Shown here in pieces: positions 57,225 to 64,000 of a stretch of 64,000 nucleotides of DNA; position 1 is the first letter of the stretch; each line of letters opens with the position of its first letter. Source of the DNA: Ursus arctos (lineage: Eukaryota; Chordata; Mammalia; Carnivora; Ursidae); assembly GCF_023065955.2 (NCBI RefSeq), contig NW_026622786.1, positions 45,494,938 through 45,558,937 on the forward strand. The letters run 5' to 3'. A program made the translations under genes and the position numbers. A model generated the notes under the pieces. That model searched no databases, was not told the DNA's origin, and was given only the letters and a program-made list of their open reading frames with translations.

Positions 57225-59265
57225 TAAATTTGGGAAGAACAGGTACAAAATCACATTGAAATATGAAAGCTGATTCCCCAAGAATAATGCAGCAAGATGG
57301 CCCAGTGCGGCTGTATGGCTCCACTAGGGATTCATACAACTCATTTAAAATGAAGGAGTTCAGCACAGAGGAGTGATTTTCTGTAGCTACTTTCACCTGC
57401 TCAGATAGAGAGTTGGGTTTAATCACAGTTGGGATTTAGCCTGGTTTGTAGGATGAAGTGAGTTGAGGATGTATGGAAGAGACAAATACAATGATAAAAC
57501 GTGGATCTAAGCTGAGTGAGGAGGGGAGTGACAGTGTGAAGAGTATGGAGGCATGGACAGTGAAAATACGATAGTGTCATCTAACCAAAGATCTCCCTGG
57601 GCTCTAAGAAATGTCGGAGTAGGGGACTAGTGGGAGGAAGCTAGAACACCAAGGAGCTGGGTGTTATTCTGAGGATACAGTGGCAGACAAAACAATGAAG
57701 TGGAGATTCTTGATAGTTTTGGTATTGAAGAAAAATCCCTATTTGCCAAAAAGTTTATAACCTCTGGCCTAGATGTGGTTATAAAACCTTTAATTTACTT
57801 AACGATAATAAAGGAAATACTTTACTGTGACTTTATAGCTGGACTCCAGGAAAAAAAAAAAAAAACAACAAAAAAACCCCGCAACACAACAAATTTGTTT
57901 TAGAGCTTTTGTGTTCCTTGTAGGCAATCTCAAAGGAAAGGACATCAGAAAATATTTATTAAGCACCCACTTTTAGGAACAGTACCTCAGGGTTCATTTA
58001 CTGCAAGGAATAACTATGAAGTTGAGGAGGAATATATTTTAATAATAAGAGCCAACCAAGTGTTTTAATTTTTTTGTGCATTTCATGCAGAACATTAAGA
58101 ATTAAATTCAGCCAATGTTCACGAAGGTGTTATCCCTGACCTAGATGATTTTACAATCTAGTGGGGAAGAAAAATGTGTTTGAAAATTACCATAACAAAA
58201 TGCATGAAGTGACAGGTGTCAGAAAGTACATACAAACACAATGCTAGGAAGCCCCAAGGAGGGTGTGATTAATTCCTGGTTGTGGTGACTGAGGACTTCA
58301 GATGGGAAATACCATTTTTGCTGTGTTTTGAAGAATGAGCAGCATTTATAAAGGTTGGATAGGGACACAAGAAAAGAGGGTATTTGGAAATCATTCTAAG
58401 CTGAGGAAAAGGCAGAGATGAAAGCCAGAGGCAAACAAGTACAGGTTATGTTCAGGGACTCGCAAATAGGATCCCGTGGTTGGATCACGGTTATCTGTGG
58501 AAAGAGAAGTGAGATTGTAAAGCAGTGCCCAGGACATAGATTATTGCTTAATATAAAAGTTGCTGTAAGAGGAGAGATATGGCTAGCATAAAAGATAAGC
58601 TTTTTTGCACCATCGAAGGAATGTGATAATGTTCTTTTCTTAATGAACGTGTACTGTGGGCATTTTGAGTCTGACATAAGAAATCCTTGTTTTGACATAA
58701 ACATGAGTGTAATTCAGTAGCAGAATGTCTTTTTGTTGTTGTTGTTAAAACTCTCACTATATCCTACTCTTGATTGTTATTTTTGGAGAATGTAGTGAGA
58801 CTTATGTTTGAGAGAAATCCAAGATGCCTACTAAAAACACAGCTTTAAGGAACCATTATCAATTGTTTCCCAAAATTCATTGAAGTATTTATGAATTTGA
58901 TATGATGAAACAAAGTAGGCTTTAATTATTTTTATAAATATGAGCAATATAAATTAATTATATTTGTCTATACATTAATTCCAGAAATGTTTTGCATCTG
59001 TCAAAAGTAGTTAATATTTTAGTATCTTTACTATTTTTCTAAGCTATGATAGATGAAATTCCTGATTTTGTTCTAAAGTTCTTCATGTGTGTAGTGATAT
59101 TTAATGTGCTTATAAGTCCATTCTTACATCTTTTTGTTCAGTGAAGTTTTCCAGTTTTAATTATGAAGTACATTAAAATGTGTGGCTCTGTCATTTAAAT
59201 GATGACAATACAGGTAGAAATGTGAACTTCAGGTTTATCCAATAAAATAAATATACCATTGATTC
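57225..59265. other. No gene seen; possible L2/CR1 relic
   Basis: About 2 kb. 58110-58380 faintly follows an L2/CR1 internal region (TTTTACAATCTAGTGGGGAA, TGTGTTTTGAAGAATGAGCA). The minus frame at 58396-58704 (102 codons) has no recognisable domain. Confidence 0.4.
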
Positions 59266-59282
59266 TATTGATACATTTTTTT

Positions 59283-59473
59283 AAAGATTTTATTTATTTA
59301 TTTGAGAGAGAGAGACAGCAAGAGAGGGAGCACAAGCAGGGGATGTGGGAGAGGAAGAAGCAGGCTCTCCCTCCACTGAGCAAGGAGCCTGATGCAGGGC
59401 TCAATCCCAAAACCCTGGGATCATGACCCGAGCCCAAGGCAGATGCTTAAGGACTGAGCCACCCACGCATGAC
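59283..59473 (-). mobile_element. Can-SINE, older type
   Basis: Minus-strand SINE with GAGCACAAGCAGGGGATG in the body and a mutated head (GAGCCACCCACGCATGA). Flanks ATTGATACATTTTT and GTTGAAACATATTTT may be a decayed target duplication. Confidence 0.9.
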
Positions 59474-59479
59474 TGTTGA

Positions 59480-59925
59480 AACATATTTTGAATTCCTCGC
59501 ACTCACTAACCTCATTAACTTTCAGAATAGTTACAAAATAACTTTTTTTATTGACTATATACATATAAAGCATTTGACCCTCAGTAAAGATCAACAAGAC
59601 GAGAGAATATTTTCATTGTTCTCATAGTGGGAGGGAAGCCTTAAAGGTTTGAAATGTTAATATTAGCATTGATGTTAGTTCATGAACAGTTCTTTGCAAT
59701 ATTTTTGCTTTCTGTTGTAAAACTAAATATATGGATATTGGTTCTTTCTGGTTATCCCAGCTGCTATGTAGCTTTCAGGGTTACCAAGAGTGCACAAAGG
59801 GAATAGAGCTCATAACGTCTTTTGTCCCCAGAGACAGTTTCCCTTGGTGAAAGTGTTTGGTGTGTATGTAAAGCAGAAAAATAGTGAAATAGAAATGTAA
59901 GGTTCCATCCTCCAGTAATATTCTG
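59480..59925. other. No gene seen
   Basis: About 450 bp, unassigned. Confidence 0.5.
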
Positions 59926-59929
59926 TGCT

Positions 59930-60270
59930 GCGTTTATATATATATGTAATTTTTAATAGCCACATCAACAGAATACTGTAATTTCAGCCAAATATATATA
60001 TATATATAAAATGTATATAATTTCAGCCAAATATATATATATAAAATACATAAAATTTCAGCCAAATATATATATAAAATATATGTAATTTCAGCCAAAT
60101 AGATATATATAACAGCCAAATATATATATAACTTATTATATATATAATATATAACTTATATAACATATATATATAACTTTGATATTTGATATATATTTGA
60201 TATTTGATATATATATATAACTTTGATATTTGATATATATAACATATATATATATATATAACTTTGATAT
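59930..60270 (+). repeat. AT-rich minisatellite, two adjoining arrays
   Basis: Left array (about 59978-60120): four to five units starting AATTTCAGCCAAATATATAT, spaced about 25-39 bp. Right array (about 60140-60270): units of ATAACTTTGATATTTGATAT separated by TA runs. Tyr/Ile-rich minus frames at 59934-60381 are its translations. Confidence 0.9.
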
Positions 60271-60279
60271 ATTTCCCAC

Positions 60280-61050
60280 CCTGCCTTTTGTAACTGTGCA
60301 TTTCCAGCTGGTAAAGAATTGTGGTTTTATCAGTTCCATATGGAGAAGTTTCTCCAGGAAATAACCTATTCTATACGACATTTATTTTTGTAGAATAATC
60401 CTCTTTTGACTTCTACCAGTAATGAGCACCCACTCTAGTGGTTAAAACCCAGCTACTCTTGAACTAGACCAAATAGAAAGAGATACGTGGAATTGAAAAA
60501 GAAGATACAAACAGTAAAATCAAAGTATTTTTACAGTCTTACTCTCCTTTGATTAAAATTTCCCAGAACCTATTTATATAGGAGAGACTGAGTTGTTATA
60601 ATTAGTGCTGAAATGTGTTAAGTGATTTTACCTAACTAAACTAAGAACTTAAAGCGATTATAATTTTTTTTTCTTAATTGTAGAAAAAGATATTTACTGG
60701 CTACGTAGTTTTCTTTTTCTATACGTGACCAGTTATTTTGTGGGTTAGGGCAGAAAATGATTGAAATCAGATATATGTTTGAATCTTTGTAGACTACAAA
60801 GACTTGTTCTGTTTCTTTGCCCAAATCTTACATCTCACCTCAAGCTGAATCTTGCCCATGTAATTAGTGAAATCACTGACCTGAGTGAAGGCATGCTGAT
60901 GGTGGGTCTCAGTGTTCACCACCAGATCTAGAATGACAATGGCATCCTCTTTAAAAGTAAATCTATGGAGTAAGATATGTTCTGGCTTTCACGGCTCAAA
61001 GCAACTGGTCAGGTTTCCACTATTTCTTGAACTGCTATTTCTGGAATACC
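60280..61050. other. No gene seen
   Basis: About 770 bp, unassigned. Short frames lack any domain. Confidence 0.5.
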
Positions 61051-61054
61051 TATC

Positions 61055-61440
61055 ATGGGACATGCATTTTATCTTTACTATTTCTTTTTTTTTTTTTTTT
61101 TTAAGATTTTATTTATTTATTTGACAGAGATAGAGACAGCCAGCGAGAGAGGGAACACAAGCAGGGGGAGTGGGAGAGGAAGAGCAGGCTCCCAGCAGAG
61201 GAGCCTGATGTGGGGCTCGATCCCATAACGCTGGGATCACGCCATGAGCCGAAGGCAGACGCTTAACCGCTGTGCCACCCAGGCGTCCCTATCTTTACTA
61301 TTTCTAATCTTCACACCAAATGTGCAAGGTAGTTAATACCATTGCCATTTTTATACATGAGAATACTGAGCCTCAGCAAGATTAAGTAACTTGCCTAAAA
61401 TTGAGTAGTTAATATTAATGGCTCTAGGCTTTTGTTTTGG
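61055..61440 (-). repeat. MIR, antisense, interrupted by a SINE
   Basis: 61306-61440 follows the reversed MIR (ATACATGAGAATACTGAGCC, AGATTAAGTAACTTGCCTAA). The CCTATCATGGGACATGCATT stretch left of the SINE fits the preceding MIR part. Confidence 0.7.
61086..61289 (-). mobile_element. Can-SINE, young bear-type, nested in MIR
   Basis: Target duplication TATCTTTACTATTTCT is exact at 61070-61085 and 61290-61305. Head ends CACCCAGGCGTCCC. Confidence 0.96.
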
Positions 61441-61494
61441 AAGTATCTGGCTCTATTCTGTCACTCCAGGGAAAATTTATTAGAATTATGTTAA

Positions 61495-61605
61495 ACCGTA
61501 ATGGAGTAAAGCTGTATTAGTTTTCTATTGCCATGTAAAATATTACCACAGAAGTAGTAGCCTAAAGCAAGACGATTGTTATTTTACAGTTTCTGTGGTA
61601 CATCT
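61495..61605 (-). mobile_element. MLT1-type LTR 3' end, short, antisense
   Basis: TAGTTTTCTATTGCCATGTA, then AAATATTACCACAGAAGTAG and a CCTAAAGCAAGACGATTG stretch resemble the reversed MLT1 3' end. Confidence 0.45.
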
Positions 61606-61698
61606 AATAAATACTTATAATTTGTAACATAATTTATATAGAACTTATATTTTTTATAATTATATTTTGCATTTATATGTTATAAATAAATAGGTCTA

Positions 61699-61737
61699 TA
61701 TGTGTGTGTATATGTCACACACATATACACACACATA
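61699..61737. repeat. Perfect 17-bp inverted repeat, 5-bp spacer
   Basis: TATGTGTGTGTATATGT, then CACAC, then ACATATACACACACATA. The arms are exact complements. Confidence 0.95.
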
Positions 61738-61749
61738 GTATAATGATGG

Positions 61750-62720
61750 GAGTGACCTCTCATCACCTTTGCCATATTTTATTGATTAGAAATGCGTGGA
61801 GTCCCATTGATACTTGCAGGGAGGGGATTATATGAAGGCAGGGGCCACTGTGGGTCACCCTAAAGCTGTGTGGTTTACCACATTGCCTGTAAGAGTAAAC
61901 CATAACTGTTAGGATAGTATTCCCTACTTTCATCCTTTTCTCTTTTTCAGTTTTTTTTTGACAGTTTACTATTCCTATTTTGCCTGAAAATTCTTGAACG
62001 TCTTGCTGCTTGTACAAGACACTTATGAAAACTAAGAGAAATGTTAGTGTTCTTGCCTCTTTCTCAATGTTCACAATGACTTATTTCCAAAGATGTAAGT
62101 TTCAGGTTCATTTGTGTATGGTGGTTTGTGGAAAATATTGCAGAAGTAAGTGGTATTCCAGCACAGAAATGGTGGAACCCAGACACCGCTGCAGGGAAGC
62201 ACACAGAGAGAGGCGAGCCAGCTGCCTCGGGCAGCATCCCGCGGGTGGGCGCCATTTGTCAATCACGCTAAAATACATGTGGCGGAATTCTCACGGAGTT
62301 GATCTATCACTCACACACTGACTAAAGCTACCTACATATAAATATGACTATGTAATAAGAACGCCAATAGATTTACTTGCCACTGAAGCAAAATTTGACA
62401 AATCAAAACTCTGCTGGTCTCTTGGCCTGGATAAATATATTCAGTTAGTTCGAAAGAGCCAGAGTTAAAGAAGAATGACATGATATGAAGGACTTTTCCC
62501 ACCAGCTTAGGGAAGCCAGATGCAACTGCCCACAGACCAGGGACATGGTCACTATGTGTTAGGGTTGGATTGACACCAGATGATCCTTCTCTTTTGGCAT
62601 CCACTTTCTAGCTTCCATATAGGCAGCAGCCATTCTGTTAGGATGCTATATTTATTTCATGTAAGTTGTTACATTGTACAAACTTGTTTGGTTTGAGAAA
62701 AATCCCATTCTAACTTGGAT
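61750..62720. other. No gene seen; CpG-containing patch at 62150-62300
   Basis: About 970 bp with no repeat that I recognise. 62150-62300 has more CpG and a higher GC level than its surroundings (GCATCCCGCGGGTGGGCGCC). The plus frame at 62010-62321 (103 codons) crosses it but has no domain. Confidence 0.45.
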
Positions 62721-62724
62721 TCAG

Positions 62725-62869
62725 AAGATGGGTGATGGGGATTAAAGAGGGTACTTGTGATGAGCACTGGGTGTTGTATGTAAGTGATGCATCACTGAAT
62801 TCTACTCCATAAACCAATATTGCACTGTTTGCTAACCGCCTAGAATCTAAATGCAAAAAAATAAAAAAA
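62725..62869 (+). mobile_element. LINE-1 3' tail, extremely truncated
   Basis: GATGAGCACTGGGTGTTGTA, then AAGTGATGCATCACTGAATT and CTACTCCATAAACCAATATT match the carnivore LINE-1 3'UTR, as in the reversed copy at 6943-7054. It ends in an impure poly(A). Confidence 0.88.
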
Positions 62870-62874
62870 GACAC

Positions 62875-63335
62875 TGTTTCTATCATTATGATGTATATCA
62901 TTGTAATGTAATATATATAGCACATCTATGGTCTTATAACTTCAGGCTTTTCTAAAAGAGGTCTGATTTGATTTTTGATCATTTCAGTTGTTGTAGGGAA
63001 GGAGTTTTTACCAGAGTTTGCTCCCAAACTCTGAAGGTAGACCTGTACTCCATATATTTGTCCTCGGCTCCTCTTTTTGAAAAGGGTATGATTGATTTTA
63101 TGGATCACACTAATCTGATTGATGACAGATTTGTAGGCAACAAGTATAGTGAATCCCACTTTATACTTTTTTGGTATGTATTCCTTCTTTTTTTTCTGTT
63201 ACAATAACATTTTCTGTCTCAGTTATAGTGGGGGTAATTTAGGTAGGATCAGGGGTCAGTTTCTTTGTTTACTTTTAAGACAATTATTATAATCACAAAA
63301 TACTCTCTTTTAATGCTATTTCATATTTTATAAGA
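62875..63335. other. No gene seen
   Basis: About 460 bp, unassigned. The opposed frames at 62926-63207 show no domain. Confidence 0.45.
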
Positions 63336-63339
63336 GAGT

Positions 63340-63700
63340 CAGCATATGTTATTTTATTCAATCCCAATAGTATTCTAGCAATGAAAACAGAGTATTTGTG
63401 TTTATGGATAAAATAATCACCCCAAGACAGGTTAAGCAATGTACCAAATAATAATATTTTGTGAATGCTTAATACATTTCAGACATTGTGGTAAGCATTT
63501 TATAGGCATAAAATATTTTATCACATACATCCCCCTTATGTTCCCATTTTATAGATGAGGAAACCAAGACTTAGGGATATTAAGTGGCATGCCCAGAGTC
63601 ACAGTGAGTACGAATGGGCAGAGCTGGCCTTCAAGCCTACTCATCAGCATCCAGAGACCAAACTTTCCCGAACACTGTGCTTCCTGATGATCAGTAAGCT
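63340..63700 (-). repeat. Two MIR fragments in tandem, antisense
   Basis: 63340-63445 (TGGATAAAATAATCACCCCA and onward) and 63450-63700 (CCATTTTATAGATGAGGAAA, CATGCCCAGAGTCACAGTGA, GAATGGGCAGAGCTGGCCTT) both read as reversed MIR. The second is the better preserved. Confidence 0.7.
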
Positions 63701-63704
63701 GAGC

Positions 63705-64000
63705 TCCTGTGCCTCAAACCAATGCCTTTTGCGAATCTGTGCCCTATATTAATTTTTAAGTATGGTCTTTATTTTAAAAATCTTAACAAATCCTTTGGTG
63801 AAAAGTAACTTGATATTTCTTTTAACAATAATACAAACCCTTTTGAGTTCTAACATTTAGAGCTATGTGTTCAATTGGGAAGAATGTGCTATTTCCTTAT
63901 ATGCCCTTTGCTTAGGACCAGTGTTCTCTTATTAGTATGAAGATGGAAATATGGTTCAGCACTAAGAGTACTCTGCTAGGATTTGACTAGGAGTCAATAC
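63705..64000. other. No gene seen
   Basis: About 300 bp to the window end, unassigned. Confidence 0.5.

Noticed and set aside
59934..60381. Tyr/Ile/Lys-rich frames of up to 92 codons
   Set aside because: Translations of the TA-rich minisatellite. No start context, and the frames change with the repeat.
23288..61289. tRNA-like heads of the SINEs as possible tRNA genes
   Set aside because: They are tRNA-Lys-derived SINE heads, with body, A-rich tail and target duplications; no intact cloverleaf is expected.
62010..62321. 103-codon plus frame across the CpG patch, considered as an exon
   Set aside because: No recognisable domain, an ordinary start context, overlapping frames of similar size on the other strand, and no visible partner exons. 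Left as unassigned.
1..64000. Search for operon-like gene clusters, phage modules, plasmid or defence systems
   Set aside because: The window is vertebrate nuclear DNA with interspersed repeats. No dense coding, ribosome-binding sites or co-directional gene runs are present.

Overview
This window looks like nuclear DNA from a caniform carnivore, most probably a bear-family animal. The best evidence is about twenty tRNA-Lys-type Can-SINE copies. Seven belong to a subfamily (head GCGCCTGGGTGGCACAGCGG, body with CAGCCAGCGAGAGAGGGAAC) that I associate with giant panda and other bears. Carnivore-type LINE-1 copies, MIR, L2, MaLR LTRs and a Tigger1 element agree with a placental mammal. The DNA is AT-rich. 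I found no host protein-coding exon, no functional RNA gene and no bacterial-style gene structure. The longer open frames are LINE-1 remnants, simple-repeat translations or chance frames. The window is best read as intergenic or deep-intronic sequence.

Layout. 1-4790: an old LINE-1 on the minus strand (5' part of ORF2, ORF1, 5'UTR) broken by three SINEs. 4799-4919: a decayed 62-bp tandem duplication. 6884-8592: a 5'-truncated carnivore LINE-1 holding an inverted copy of its own 3' junction plus flank. 11275-11670: L2 with a nested MIR. 11769-15039: a SINE and a 5'-inverted LINE-1 that used the same target site, with further SINEs inside and beside them. 16108-16474: MST-type LTR. 16592-22779: a near-complete LINE-1 on the minus strand, about 6.2 kb, with target-site duplications, CpG-rich 5'UTR, ORF1 with one nonsense codon and a damaged full-span ORF2. 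23.2-30.9 kb: SINEs, MLT1-type LTRs and L2. 30.97-32.27 kb and 33.9-35.24 kb: two old LINE-1 fragments, the second with two SINEs inside. 38.5-39.06 kb: a LINE-1 tail and a SINE. 40.79-44.21 kb: an old LINE-1 carrying a Tigger1 miniature element and a younger 5'-inverted LINE-1. 44.5-53.5 kb: SINEs, MIR, MLT1 LTRs and old LINE-1. 56.3-64.0 kb: SINEs, MIRs, an AT minisatellite and a short LINE-1 tail. The most repeat-poor stretches are about 45.9-48.35 kb and 53.5-56.3 kb.

There is no pathway here. What links the features is retrotransposition and its by-products: LINE-1 copied itself and the SINEs, leaving target-site duplications, two 5' inversions, two probable short 3' transductions, one target site used twice, and one inverted duplication made after insertion. 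I found no previously undescribed host system. The most unusual items are the inverted duplication at 6884-7790, the double-hit target at 11769-14777, and the in-frame 75-bp repeats in an antisense open frame of the LINE-1 5'UTR at 22206-22470. Family names come from recognition by eye, without database searches.
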